DNA from: Vombatus ursinus
Taxonomy: Eukaryota > Chordata > Mammalia > Diprotodontia > Vombatidae
Length of the DNA: 64,000 bases
Assembly: GCF_900497805.2 (NCBI RefSeq)
Contig: NW_020954557.1
Location: 41,394,539-41,458,538 of the forward strand
Direction of reading: 5' to 3'
Of the stretch, positions 1-9,639 are shown in pieces (the first letter of the stretch is position 1; the number at the start of each line of letters is the position of its first letter). The translations under genes and the position numbers were made by a program. The notes beneath the pieces are model-generated. The model did not search any database and had not been told where the DNA came from. It worked only from the letters and a program-made list of their open reading frames with translations.

Positions 1-190
1 ATGGTTTCTAGTCCTCTCTCTCTCATCATGCTCGTCAACTTAATCTAGATTTGATCCAGTTTGTCACAGTCTTTCCTAAAATGTGGCACACAGAATTAGT
101 ACTGAAGATGTGGTCTGACCAGGACATACCAGCACCTCCCCATCGTGTGGACATTATGGCTTGTTAATGAAGCCAAAGATCCTCTTAGCT
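1..190 (-). repeat. CR1/L3-type LINE fragment, antisense
   Basis: The stretch TTCCTAAAATGTGGCACACA, followed by a GATGTGGTCTGACCAGGACA-like run and AGCTTTTTGGG, matches the antisense 3' region of amniote CR1/L3 LINEs. The element appears to resume at 795 after several later insertions. Confidence 0.6.
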
Positions 191-268
191 TTTTGGGTTA
201 TTGTGCCCAAATATTGTTTGGGCCCAAATAGTATTTGCCTTGTTCCATCCATCCATCCATCCATCCAT

Positions 269-380
269 CATTAAACATTTATTAAGTGTTCATTATATGT
301 CAGGCGCTGTACTGAGTGCTGGAGATACAAAAAGAGACAAAAGACAATCCCTGCCCTCAAGGAGCTTGCAGTCTAATGGA
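269..380 (-). repeat. L2 LINE 3' end, antisense
   Basis: AACATTTATTAAGTGTTCAT, then GTCAGGCGCTGTACTGAGTGC and TCCCTGCCCTCAAGGAGCTTG, is the reverse complement of the L2 3' terminus (AAGCTCCTTGAGGGCAGGGA to AATAAATGTT). A short CATC tract at 246-268 precedes it. It sits inside the CR1/L3 element. Confidence 0.75.
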
Positions 381-540
381 TTATTCACTCATAGTGAACT
401 TGCCATCTACGAAATTCCCAGGGTTTGCTTTTTTTTTTTTGGTCATGTGAATTATTGTGATCACCACACCTTCTCTCTGCCCCATCCTATACATGTGCAT
501 CTGAATTTTTTTTAAACCAAATATAGGATTTTATATTAGG

Positions 541-790
541 AAAGCTAGTTGACACAGTGGAGAGAGCTCTAGGCCTGGAGTCAGGAAGACCTGAGTTCAA
601 ATCTGACCACACACTAGCTGTGTGACCCATGGGAAGTCACTTAGCCTCTGTTTGCCTCAGTTTCCTCATCTGTAAAAGGAGCTGTAGAAGGAAATGGCAA
701 GCCACTCTAGTTATCTTTGCCAAGAAAATTCCAAATGGGGTCACAAAGAGTCAGACACTACCGAAACAATTGAACAATAACAACAACAAA
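541..790 (+). repeat. RTE-tailed tRNA SINE
   Basis: A complete composite SINE. It has a degenerate AGCTAGTTGACACAGTGGA head, a tRNA B-box-like GAGTTCAAATCTGACC, the MIR/CORE section TCCTCATCTGTAAAAGGAGC, and an RTE-type tail GGGGTCACAAAGAGTCAGACA ending in (AAC)n. It is inserted within the CR1/L3 element. Confidence 0.9.
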
Positions 791-794
791 AGAT

Positions 795-1205
795 TTTACA
801 TTTATCCTGATTCAATTCCATTTTATTAGATTTGACTCAGTCTTCTGGCCTGTCAGGTCATTTAAGAAGCTTCATTGTATCATCCAATGTATTAACCATC
901 CCTCCCAGCTTCATGTCACTTGTAAGTTTGATGGGCTTGCTGACGATGCCGTTATCCAAATACTTGATACAGGTATTGAATAGCACAAGGCCAGGGATGG
1001 AACTCTGGGCCACTCCAAGTAAATACTGATTTATTATTAATTACTACTCTTTGACTCCATGTTGAGACCTAGTTTTGAATATATTTATCTATGCTATCAT
1101 TGAACCCACATAGCTCCATCTTGTCCAAAAGTCTACTGGGGAACACAGTGCTGAGTCCAAATCTAGGTATACTATACCTGCAGAATTACCCTCATCTTCC
1201 AGTCT
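795..1205 (-). repeat. CR1/L3-type LINE fragment, antisense (continuation)
   Basis: The blocks CTGGCCTGTCAGGTCATTTA, TTAACCATCCCTCCCAGCTT and GGAACTCTGGGCCACTCCAA follow the order of CR1/L3 3' sequence read on the opposite strand, as does AGGTATACTATACCTGCAGA. This continues the element at 1-190; the space between holds an L2 tail and the SINE at 541. Confidence 0.72.
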
Positions 1206-1224
1206 ATTAGGATAAGAACTGGAC

Positions 1225-1432
1225 TTGGGATTTCATTGGTAGGGGGAACTCTCAGGTTAGGAAACTCCCTCTCCCAGTGCAGGTTAGCATCCTCTCTACA
1301 ACTTATAATTTTAGAGAACTGCCCAGAGCTGAGAGGTTAACTGATTTGCCTAGGTCCGTATGTATCAAAGGCAAGACTTGCTGATTTTGAGGCCAGCTCT
1401 GTCTATCCACTAAACCAATCCACTTCTTAGGT
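1225..1432 (-). repeat. Second-type tRNA SINE (CORE-like), antisense
   Basis: Read on the minus strand, it has a tRNA/MIR-like head (GTGGATAGACAGAGCTGGCC), then CAGTTAACCTCTCAGC, then a tail with CTCTAAAATTATAAGTTG and CCTACCAATGAAATCCCA. The same tail occurs at 5175-5390, 41411-41580 and 54583-54775, so it is a distinct SINE type here. It lies next to the 5S-like sequence in the same orientation. Confidence 0.68.
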
Positions 1433-1436
1433 TTTA

Positions 1437-1547
1437 AAAGCCTGTGACATCTAGTATTCCCAGGCAGTCTCTTATCTAAGTGCTACCTAGGTCCAATCCT
1501 ACTTTGCACCTGAGATCAGGCATGTTTAGGCTGACATGGCTGTAGAC
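1437..1547 (-). pseudogene. 5S rRNA-derived sequence (pseudogene or 5S SINE head)
   Basis: Read on the minus strand, the segment tracks vertebrate 5S rRNA from GTCTACAGCCATGTCAGCC through CCTGATCTCAGGTGCAAAG and AGGATTGGACCTAGGTAGCA to GCCTGGGAATACTAGATGTC and AGGCTTT. It is about 111 nt against the usual 120-121 nt, with scattered substitutions over the whole length including the internal promoter, so it is not a functional gene. The 5S 3' end abuts, in the same orientation, the tRNA-type SINE at 1225-1432. That 5S-then-tRNA order is found in some 5S-headed SINEs such as AmnSINE1. Confidence 0.85.
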
Positions 1548-1918
1548 TTCTAGTTTAATAAGTCAGTTTAACCAGGAATGAGATTAGTCTGCTTTGACTT
1601 GAACCAGTGTTGGCTCACAGGGATCACTGTTTCCATCACTTTATCATGCTTCTGAACTACCTATTTCTTTTTTCATCTTGGAGCAATTGCTAGAAGGAGA
1701 TTTAAAAGTGGTTATAAATCAGTAAATCCAACTGTTATTTGCAGAACACTTTGGCCCTATGATTGCAAGGTTCAGAGTGGCTGATTAGAAGGAAAACAAC
1801 TGGAGGGAGAAGTAAAACAGAAACCACTTCGTAATTCTTAGAAGTCAGACGTGGGCTTTTTGGAAATATCTGCTCCCTGTGGATTTAAGTTAAAACAAGA
1901 ATAGGTGGAAAGGTAAAC
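1548..1918. other. Intron sequence without a recognised feature
   Basis: No repeat family or exon-like reading frame is recognised. Confidence 0.6.
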
Positions 1919-2000
1919 CTGTATGTATACATATATATATATATATGTATACATACATGTAAAATACTATATATATATAACATATATTTATATATATTTA
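1919..2000. repeat. TA/TATG-rich low-complexity tract
   Basis: Alternating TA and ATAC/TATG units around ATATATATATATAT. Confidence 0.9.
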
Positions 2001-2255
2001 ATTGTTAGAGAAAACAATGATAAAAAGTGAGGAAGAGAGTAGAATATAAGAGAATAAAGCTTTCTGGTTTGAAAAGGAATTCAGAAACACAAAAGGATAC
2101 TCTCTAGTGAGCCTGCATGATATTTCCCTAAGGGGAAAACCACTGCAGACCAAGTAAAGCTTGTGAAGGATTAAGGATAATAGCCGTTATACAAAGTTAC
2201 TTGTAGGGTTTAAAAAATGATAACATTAAAAAAATCAGTCAATCAATCAACAAAC

Positions 2256-2378
2256 TTTTTTTTTGGCTAAGCAATGGGGTTAAGTGACTTGCCCAGGGTC
2301 ACACAGCTAGTGAGTGTCAAGTGTCTGTGGCCATATTTGAACTCAGGTCCTCCTGATTCCAGGGCCGGTGCTCTATCC
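2256..2378 (-). repeat. Short A-tailed tRNA SINE, antisense, with 10-bp target duplication
   Basis: Antisense copy of the short marsupial tRNA SINE: poly-T, GGGGTTAAGTGACTTGCCCA, then CAGGGCCGGTGCTCTATCC. It is flanked by perfect direct repeats ATCAACAAAC at 2246-2255 and 2379-2388. It split an older antisense L2 tail that resumes at 2379. Confidence 0.93.
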
Positions 2379-2440
2379 ATCAACAAACATTTATTAAGTT
2401 CTTACTCTGTGCTAGTTGTTGAAATCAAGTTTTCTATGTG
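2379..2440 (-). repeat. L2 LINE 3' end remnant, antisense
   Basis: ATCAACAAACATTTATTAAG followed by TCTGTGCTAG is the reverse complement of the L2 terminus. It is the target of the SINE at 2256-2378. Confidence 0.6.
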
Positions 2441-2512
2441 TATTAGTCTTTCTGTTTTATTAGGAATATTGCCTTGTATTTGTATAGAACTTTAAACTTA
2501 GAGAGTGCCTGG

Positions 2513-2740
2513 AGTTCATCATCATCATAGCTACTTTCTGTATAGTGCTTTCAAGTTTGCAAAGGGCTTTGATCTGTTATTTCATCTGATGCTCACGACA
2601 GCTCTGGGAGGTAGGTGCAATTATTATGACCACTTTACAGATGACGGAACTATAGATGAAATTATTTAACTTACCGAGGGACACATAGTAAGTATCTGAA
2701 GCAGGCTTTGAACCCAGTTACCTTGACACAGAGGTGGTTA
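2513..2740 (-). repeat. MIR SINE, antisense
   Basis: Contains TTTGCAAAGGGCTTTGATC, GGGAGGTAGGTGCAATTATT and TTTACAGATGACGGAACT in the order of antisense MIR. Confidence 0.8.
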
Positions 2741-2744
2741 CATG

Positions 2745-2905
2745 CACTGTCACACTAAATCCTTTCAAAACTCTAGTGTAGTTCAGGTGGGTTTTGCTAC
2801 CCTCATTTTAGAGATAAGGAAACTGAGGCTGATAGCATAAGTTATTTGACCAAGGTCTCACAGCCAGTAAATGGTACCTAAAGCCCATATCTTCCGATTC
2901 CTACT
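2745..2905 (-). repeat. MIR SINE fragment, antisense
   Basis: Contains CCCTCATTTTAGAGATAAGG AAACTGAGGC and a degenerate CAAGGTCTCACAGCCAGTAA block. Confidence 0.7.
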
Positions 2906-2977
2906 TTATGGAATTTTTTATTAACGCCTTTCTGCTTTCTTGTGTAATTTAAATTTTATGTATTTAAAAATATAGAG

Positions 2978-2981
2978 ATAT

Positions 2982-3015
<34 letters not shown>
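2978..3015. repeat. (TG)n microsatellite
   Basis: Uninterrupted TG dinucleotides after TGTGTATG. Confidence 0.97.
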
Positions 3016-3094
3016 TGGTTAACTTCACCCTATTCTGATTCCTTTGTTACATGCCCTCAGCATGTATATACTCAATTTCTACTCATGGTTAAAT

Positions 3095-3170
3095 CCCTAC
3101 TGATTTTATCAGTGTGAGGAACCGAAGAGGGCAAATTCCTTCTGCAGATTCAGATCATCATCTCCCCCAC
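3095..3170 (-). repeat. Second-type SINE tail, antisense fragment
   Basis: GATTTTATCAGTGTGAGGAA and AATTCCTTCTGCAGATTCAG match the antisense tail of the SINE type described at 1225-1432. Confidence 0.55.
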
Positions 3171-3510
3171 AACTCACCATTATAATGAATTTCAAATAGA
3201 ATTCCGAATTAGATTTTATTGTAGTCATAATTTGTTATATTAATTTTTGAACAAAATAGGCAGGTTTTTGGTGAGACTTAGAAATATTTTTATTTCATAG
3301 AGACCTTGGCTGTATTACAATTATTACATTATTAGACTTACATATCATTTTGCACTTGACACATTGCTTTTTCCTCTGTTATTTCATATATAATATATTT
3401 TTTTGCTTACCCATGTCTACAGATCACATATTCCTATGATTAATCAGAAATTGAGAACCAAGAAATAACTAAATTTCAACTAATGTAGTAGTTATTTTGG
3501 CCAGTATTCA
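3171..3510. other. AT-rich intron sequence without a recognised feature
   Basis: No repeat or exon is recognised. Confidence 0.55.
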
Positions 3511-3735
3511 ATGTTGTTGCTGTTGTTCAGTTGGGTATGACTCTTTGTGTCCCCATTTGGGATTTTCTTGGCAAAGGTACTGCAGTAGTTTACCATTTCC
3601 TTCTCCAGCCCATTTTACAGATGAGGAAACTAAAGCAAACAGGGTTAAGTGACTTGCCCAGGATCATACAGCTAGTAAGTGTTGGAGGTAGGATTGGAAC
3701 TCAGGTCTTCCTGACTCCAGGCTGCCCTATCAGAA
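3511..3735 (-). repeat. RTE-tailed tRNA SINE, antisense
   Basis: Begins with (GTT)n and the antisense RTE-type tail (GACTCTTTGTGTCCCCATTT), continues through CATTTTACAGATGAGGAAAC, and ends in a truncated tRNA head. Confidence 0.9.
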
Positions 3736-3767
3736 TAGGATGGAGTCAAATAATCAAAGGAAATGTG

Positions 3768-3918
3768 GGAGGCAGGTAAGTGGTGCAGTTGGTAGAGGAC
3801 CGGCCCTGGAGTCAGGAGGACCTAAGTTCAAATCCGGCCTCAGACACATGATACTCACTAGCCGTGTGACCCTGGGCAAGTCACTTAACCCCGATTGCCT
3901 CGCAAAAAAAATAAAATA
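3768..3918 (+). repeat. Short A-tailed tRNA SINE
   Basis: Head GGCAGGTAAGTGGTGCAGTT, then CCCTGGAGTCAGGAGGACCT, CTGGGCAAGTCACTTAACCC and an A-rich end. Confidence 0.92.
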
Positions 3919-4139
3919 ATTATCAGATTGTTTAGATAGCAAACAACTTACTTTGGCAGGGGTTGGAAAGTTAGAATTGTGATGAAGTATAGAAATACTT
4001 CTATATAGTTGGTATATATTTTGTAATGTTTAGGAGTTTAGATTCAATATGCTTGGCCATGACAATATTTCTGTAGGTGAAGAAACAACAAGATTTAGTG
4101 ACCATTGGAACAGAGAGTCAGAGGTGTGTGTCCCTGTTC

Positions 4140-5140
4140 CTCCCTCTCCATGTGGCATCAGTTGCCAAGTCTTGTTGATTCTGTCCTTCCAGCACTTTTT
4201 GCATCTGTTTCAAAAGATTCCCTCCACTCACATTGCCTCTAAACTACTTCAGGCCATCATCTCCTCCTGCCTAGATTATTTTAAAAGCCTCCTACTTGTC
4301 CCCTCTGTTTCTAGTCTCTTTCTCTTTCCAATCCATCTTCCAAACAGCTGCCAGATGGTGTTTCTAAAACACAGATTGGCTGTATCACACCTCCCCCTCC
4401 CCACCCCCCATTCTGAAATCTTCCATTGCTCCTTATTGCTTCTAGGATTAAATATAAAATCTTTGACCTTCCACTTTCTTGCTCCTCTTTACGTTTCCAG
4501 TCTTATTCCCCCATTATTTCTCTCTACATATTCTCTGTTTTGGTTAAAATGGCCTGCTAGCTGTTCTCCATACATGACTCCATTTCTGGCATTTTGCCTT
4601 TGAACAGATGGTCCTCCATGGCTAAATGCACTCTTTCTTCATCTCTACCTCTTCAAAATTCCAGGCTTCCATCAAGACACTACCTCCTGCAAGTGGCCTT
4701 TATACACCCAGGTCTTAACATTCCCTCTTAAAATTGTTGTTGTTCAGTTGTTTTTCAGTTGTGTCCAACTCTTTGTGACCCCATTTTGGAGGTTTTCTTG
4801 GCAATGATCTTGGAGTGGTTTGCTTTCTCCAGCTCATTTTACAGATGAGGAAACTGAGTCAAACAGGGTTAAGTGACCTGTCCAGGGTCACATAGCTAGT
4901 AAGTGTCTGAGGCCAGATTTGAACTCAGAAAGATGAGTCTTGCTGACTCCATGGCCAGCACTCTATCCACTGCCCACCTAGCTGTCCCCCTCTGAAATTA
5001 CTTGTATTATTTTTTGTATTTGCTAATTGTTCACATGTTGTGTTACCCCTGGTGGAATGTAAGCTCCTTGAGGGAAGGGATTAATTCCCTTCTGTCTTTG
5101 TATTCCCAGCTCCTTGCAGAGTTTCTGAACATGGTGGCCA
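4140..5140 (+). repeat. L2 LINE 3' region, split by a SINE
   Basis: Sense L2 sequence. It contains TCCTGCCTAGATTATTTTAA, AACAGCTGCCAGATGGTG, a run ending TGGAATGTAAGCTCCTTGAGGGAA and TGTATTCCCAGCTCC. The 184-codon open frame at 4049-4603 overlaps this LINE and is not a host gene. A SINE at 4735-4988 interrupts it. Confidence 0.85.
4735..4988 (-). repeat. RTE-tailed tRNA SINE, antisense, inside L2
   Basis: Full antisense copy, from (GTT)n and GACCCCATTTTGGAGGTTTT to ACTCTATCCACTGCCCACCTA. Approximate target duplication CCCTCTTAAAATT / CCCTCTGAAATTA lies at 4723-4735 and 4988-5000. Confidence 0.9.
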
Positions 5141-5174
5141 CTTCATACTTTTTTTTATCCTTTTTTGGTTTGGA

Positions 5175-5398
5175 ACTGATTTTATCATCAGTGTGAAGAA
5201 TTACCAGTGTGTAAATTCCTTCCATAGATTCCAGCCAACTTCTCCCTTACAGCTTATCCCCTGAGAGAGTTGGCTGGAGCTTATGGGTAACCAACGTGAT
5301 CATCGTCACAGAGCCGGTGTGTGTCAGAGGCAGGAATGGAATGTTGGTCCTTTTGATTCTAAGACCAACTTTCTATCCTCTGTGCCAGGCCGCCTCTC
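5175..5398 (-). repeat. Second-type tRNA SINE, antisense
   Basis: GATTTTATCATCAGTGTGAA, AAATTCCTTCCATAGATTCC and GAGAGTTGGCTGG, followed by a degenerate MIR-like head ending GTGCCAGGCCGCC. Confidence 0.65.
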
Positions 5399-5423
5399 TA
5401 AAAATATTTGTTAATTTGAATTG

Positions 5424-5612
5424 AATGGAAAAGTAGAAAGAGCACTTGATTGGGAGTCAGAGGGCAAGGGTTAAAATTTTAGTCTTTCCATTTACTTTTG
5501 CAATCTCAGGTAAGTCATTTTCACTTGCTGGGCTTCCACTTCATTTTCTGTAAATGAGGGAAATGAATTATGTGCTCTCCCAGATCTCTTCTTTTAAAGC
5601 CTGTGATTCTGT
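5424..5612 (+). repeat. MIR SINE, sense, diverged
   Basis: AGAAAGAGCACTTGATTGGG AGTCAG, a weak CTCAGGTAAGTCATTTTC block and TTCTGTAAATGAGGGAAATG. Confidence 0.65.
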
Positions 5613-6660
5613 AGGAAGGAAGGGGCAGGAAGGACTCAATGTTCCTGTGTGTCTAAATAGCAGTGACAATGACAGTGTTTGTACTAATAAAAGACTGAGT
5701 TATGAGGTTGACTTTAAGAACATTTTCCTGACAAATTTGTTGAGTTTCACTTTTAAAAAAATTATGTATTTCTCTTCTAGCACTTGCATTGTATTGCAGA
5801 GTTTTAGTGCAATGGCTGAGGATAGTGTGGAATTAAGCCAAATCAAAAAGTTAAAATATATTCAGTGACAAATCATGTGCTTCACCTTCTCCTTATGATC
5901 TAAGCTTTTACTGCTGATGCTAACTTCCTGCTCTGCTCCTTCTCAGCTGGGTTTCTATTATCGGCACCACAAGGTGCAGCATCTTCTTCTAGAAACCTGA
6001 CATGTTCAGTTGTCAAAACAAATGAGGAATTATTAGTAATTAAACATTGATGCACAAAATATCTAATATTAAGAGAAGAGCACATGATAAACGGTGAAGG
6101 GCCATGTGGCAATTGAGACACTCTTTATTCCCCAAATTTCAGACAACCTTACAGATCCATGTTGTGAAAGATAAACAGAAACAAATCACAGCTAAAGGTT
6201 TTTATTAATGTACAATTTGAAAAAAAAAGAATATTAAGAACCCTTTCAAAGGTGTCAGAATATGCATTGTCATAGTTTAGAGTGGTTTTAAAAATCAATC
6301 AATCATCAAAATTTCTTCAAAGTGATTTTGAAAAAACATTTATATCATAATGCATATGTAGATACCAACACATCTATGGATACTGCAACTCCTTCCTAAA
6401 AACATGTCTAGAGATATTCTGGTAATTTTTTTTAAATTGGGGAACTCTGAAATTGTTCATTCTAAATTACTTTATGAGCCAAAGACATAAAAGAGGTGTT
6501 ATTTCATGGTTCATAATATTTAGTTCTGCAATCCTGTGTAAAACATGAAATCAAACTATACTTCACATATACAATAGGCAATGTCACTAAATCCAAGCTA
6601 TTCGTTTGATTCTATTCATTATCAAGAAGAAATATGTGGTAGGGAGAGTGAGAGACAAAC
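5613..6660. other. Unique-looking intron sequence
   Basis: AT-rich sequence without a repeat family I can name. Short open frames here show no conserved motif. Confidence 0.55.
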
Positions 6661-6685
6661 ATTTTGTAATAATGTCTAGGAAGAA

Positions 6686-6730
6686 GAATATATATGTATA
6701 TATATATGTATATGTGTATATATATATTAG
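6686..6730. repeat. (TATATG)n low-complexity tract
   Basis: ATATATATGTATATATATAT units. Confidence 0.9.
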
Positions 6731-6994
6731 CAAGCACCTTGTTCCTTCATTTATCCAGTCAATGTTCAGCAAATACATGAAGATGTACCTTTTTTCTCAT
6801 GTGTTTTCAGGGCTCTGACCATTTCTTAAATTCCTAAAATTGTTGTTCCATTGATTCTCCTTCTGAAAGAGATGCAGACGTACAGCTGAGGATAGGCGGA
6901 CAGGCAGTCAGACAAAGCCATCATAATAGCATGTGTTCCATATTTTGATGGGTCTGGAATTGTAGTGATATGGATCAAACCAGAATCAGGGGAA

Positions 6995-7105
6995 GAGCTC
7001 TTTGAGGGCAGAGAAAGTTTTTGGATTCTTTTTTTCTATTCCCAACATTTAACACAGTGCCTGGCATATAGTAGGTGCTTAATAAACATTTACATTGGCT
7101 GAACT
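6995..7105 (+). repeat. L2 LINE 3' end
   Basis: TTTGAGGGCAGAGAAAGT, CAGTGCCTGGCATATAGTAG and GTGCTTAATAAACATTTA are the L2 terminus. Confidence 0.85.
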
Positions 7106-7665
7106 TTTGCAGGAAATAATTATATTCAAGGTCAGTTTTTTGGTTATTTTCCATTCCTCACTTTTTGGTATCACTAGTTCTTTTGAATAGCTCGATTTTA
7201 TATTATGCAATCATTCATAGTGTCTTCTTTCCATACATAGTCTTCCAGTTTGATGGTGATTTTGATCAACAGGTTGGGGGTCAGACTACTCAGAGATTGG
7301 TGATGTAGGAATAACTACCTCAGTGGTTAACCAGCCATTTCCTATTTAAGATAGAGTCATTAGGGGTGAAGTAGTTCATTTTTTAGTATTCTAGAGAAGT
7401 ATTTCCAAAGAAAAAATAATCACAGGAAAATCATCACAGCTTATATTCTATTGCAGAAGATAAAAAAGTAGAGAAATTCCACAAGAAACTTGATGCCTCA
7501 CCAAATTAAATCAGTTTATACCTCGATACATGTTATACTCAATGCAAAGGTGGGCGTAGATAATGGTGGTGAGAAATAGGTAGGAAAACACAGTTCAGCA
7601 ATATGGAAGGCAGCAGGCCAACCAGCACACCACACCCAAGCCTCATGACCTCTTCAATACATCTT
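7106..7665. other. Intron sequence without a recognised feature
   Basis: No repeat or exon recognised. Confidence 0.5.
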
Positions 7666-7679
7666 GAATTGTTTCTTTG

Positions 7680-7843
7680 TTTTTTCGTTTTGTTTTTTTT
7701 TTTTTCAGTGAGGCAATTGGGGTTAAGTGACTTGCCCAGAGTCACACAGCTAGGAAGTATTATGTGTCTGAGGCCGCATTTGAACTCAGGTCCTCCTGAC
7801 TCCAGGGCCGGTGCTCTCTCCACTGCGCCACCTAGCTGCCCCA
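7680..7843 (-). repeat. Young short tRNA SINE, antisense, with 14-bp target duplication
   Basis: Nearly consensus antisense SINE: T-rich tail, GGGGTTAAGTGACTTGCCCA, AACTCAGGTCCTCCTGACTC, CACTGCGCCACCTAGCTGCC. Perfect direct repeats GAATTGTTTCTTTG lie at 7666-7679 and 7844-7857. The clean duplication and intact head argue for a recent insertion. Confidence 0.96.
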
Positions 7844-8298
7844 GAATTGTTTCTTTGAGAAAAGAACCAGGAGGTACAGAGCATGGTGAGCACCCAGCAA
7901 TATCACAAAAACCACAAAGTGTATTATATGCCAATTGACAGACACTGACTCTTTACTGATAAGGGAGCCTTTGTGAATCATTTGTCTGTGTAAAGACTAA
8001 CCATGAAGGATAATCCCAGAGGTCAAGCAAACTTTCTGATCCTCTTCATTCTCTGCAAATGATGGTGACATAATAGCTCCAACTCTTTATGTTCAGCATG
8101 AGTAGCAAGGGAAGATGACCAAGTATTTCATGAAATGATGCTCCTTGCTGCCTTTGAGGGGGCGGTGAAGCTTAGCGGGTCAACTCTTTCAATTGCCTCC
8201 TCAAGGGAAATCTGAGAGCCATCCTTTTATTTAGCCCAACTGTCTTTTTCTCTTCTGGCTTGTGACGTGTAAAATTTTTGAGAGACATAAATTCTGGG

Positions 8299-8344
8299 TA
8301 ATTAATCATTTTATTAATTATGCTGGTGGATAATTAATAAAATG
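8299..8344. promoter_or_regulatory. Inverted repeat with three TAATTA cores (candidate homeodomain sites)
   Basis: Three palindromic TAATTA cores lie at 8299-8304, 8315-8320 and 8331-8336. The last two are inside a perfect 15-bp inverted repeat (CATTTTATTAATTAT at 8307-8321 and its complement at 8330-8344) with an 8-base loop. TAATTA is the core of many homeodomain sites. A regulatory role is inference; chance in AT-rich DNA is the alternative. Confidence 0.35.
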
Positions 8345-8531
8345 GGTCAGTGGCATTCTTGAATGCCAAAGACCATGAATATAAGTCTCAATCCATTCTT
8401 TCTCACTTTAGCCTTGATTTTAGTCTCAAGGTTTAAACCTACAGGCTGATAGTCAATGTGTCATTTTAACAGGTATGCTGGTATACACCAATTGTTTGCC
8501 AACATGCACAGTAGGTGGGGAGGGGGGACAC

Positions 8532-8640
8532 TATGTGTGTATATATATGTATACCATGTAGATATAAAAATGCATACATTTATGTACACATACACATTAT
8601 TTCTCTTGCATACATACATATATGTATGCATAGATGTGTG
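8532..8640. repeat. TATG/TACA-rich low-complexity tract
   Basis: Imperfect alternating purine-pyrimidine units such as CATACATACATATATGTATG. Confidence 0.8.
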
Positions 8641-8744
8641 GAAAGAAATTACATGTAGTAGAGATTTAATAGGATGTTGGGGGAGGAAGGAAGTAAAGGG
8701 CTTTGAAATTTATACCATCATTTCTGTTAGACAAAAATGAGAAT

Positions 8745-9005
8745 AGTAGGGTATCTGCCTCAGGATCTTCTTCAGCTGGAGATCCCACCAGGAGCAAGGC
8801 ATTCTCCAGTCACCAGCAATCCTTCCACTCACCTCCCAGGAATTCTGCCCTAGGGCCTTCTCCAGCTACTACCTGAATCTTCTCTAACTGTAGGGCTTGA
8901 CCTGGAACAAGACCTCACCTTTTGGCTTCTGTCTAAGGTCTCCAGAGACTTTTCCAGGCCCAAGTAGTCAGTCCTAGGTAAGACACAAATACTTAGTTCC
9001 TGGCT
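8745..9005. other. Pyrimidine-rich sequence flanking a LINE 3' end
   Basis: CTCC/CAGG-rich sequence, more GC-rich than its surroundings. Similar texture resumes at 9480-9640, as if the LINE piece between had split one older sequence. No family assigned. Confidence 0.4.
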
Positions 9006-9008
9006 ACT

Positions 9009-9478
9009 GTGGCCTTCACAGCCTTCCGCAGCACCAGCCTCCCCCAGGAAAAGACCTTATCCACCTCTTGTACCCCAATACATTTTCCAGAAAATAGTCT
9101 GGAGACTGTTTTCTGGAGAACTCACACAGGGCAAGCACTCACAGAGTACAAGGACACTTTCAAGGTCTCTCTTAAGAACTTTGGAGTTTATTATGTGACA
9201 TGGGAGACACTGGTACAGGATTGTCCAGTTTGGTGTACCCACATTAGAGAAGGTGCTGTGCTCTATGATCAAAGCAGAACTGAAGTAGCTCAAAAGAAAT
9301 GGGAGATGTGCAAATTTAGAGAATCCACCCCAAATGTTCACTTGGACTATTTGCGCCCAACCTGTAGTAGAGCACTGCAAACCCATATTGGTCTGATCAG
9401 CCACAGTCGGAGACACTGTAACTTGACTCTAACACAGTGATATCATTTTGGTCCTCTTCGAGAACAAAGGACAACAAC
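9009..9478 (+). mobile_element. Non-LTR retrotransposon ORF2 C-terminus and 3' end
   Basis: A 143-codon open frame (9009-9440) ends with the usual C-terminal layout of several LINE clades. A helical block (EYKDTFKVSLKNF, then WETLVQDCPVW) leads to a basic segment and then a zinc-finger-like end PTCSRALQTHIGLISHSRRH. In related elements as I know them the finger starts C-x2-C; here the position of the first Cys appears to be Arg (CGC, one transition from TGC). The stop is followed by a short 3' end with GGTCCTCTTCGAGAACAAAG and (AAC)n. It is 5'-truncated: no reverse transcriptase lies upstream. Clade not determined; host-gene origin is unlikely. Confidence 0.7.
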
Positions 9479-9639
9479 CAAACTATCTCCAGGGCAGGTC
9501 AGGCACCGCTATCTCCTGATAAGCTCCTATACCTCCTTCTGCTTTTGTCTGCTATAAGATGCAACTCCCAGGGCCTTACAGCACAGAACATCAACCACTG
9601 GCCGTAAGGATGGACTTTCAACAGCCTATTCACGTCCTT

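Noticed and set aside
1437-1547. Functional 5S rRNA gene
   Set aside because: Too many substitutions and shorter than 120 nt; treated as a pseudogene or SINE head.
4049-4603. Longest open frame in the window (184 codons, +)
   Set aside because: It overlaps a sense L2 3' region; its composition is that of the LINE and there is no host-protein domain.
7539-7938. Overlapping 131- and 111-codon frames on opposite strands
   Set aside because: Both span the young tRNA SINE at 7680-7843; SINE-derived.
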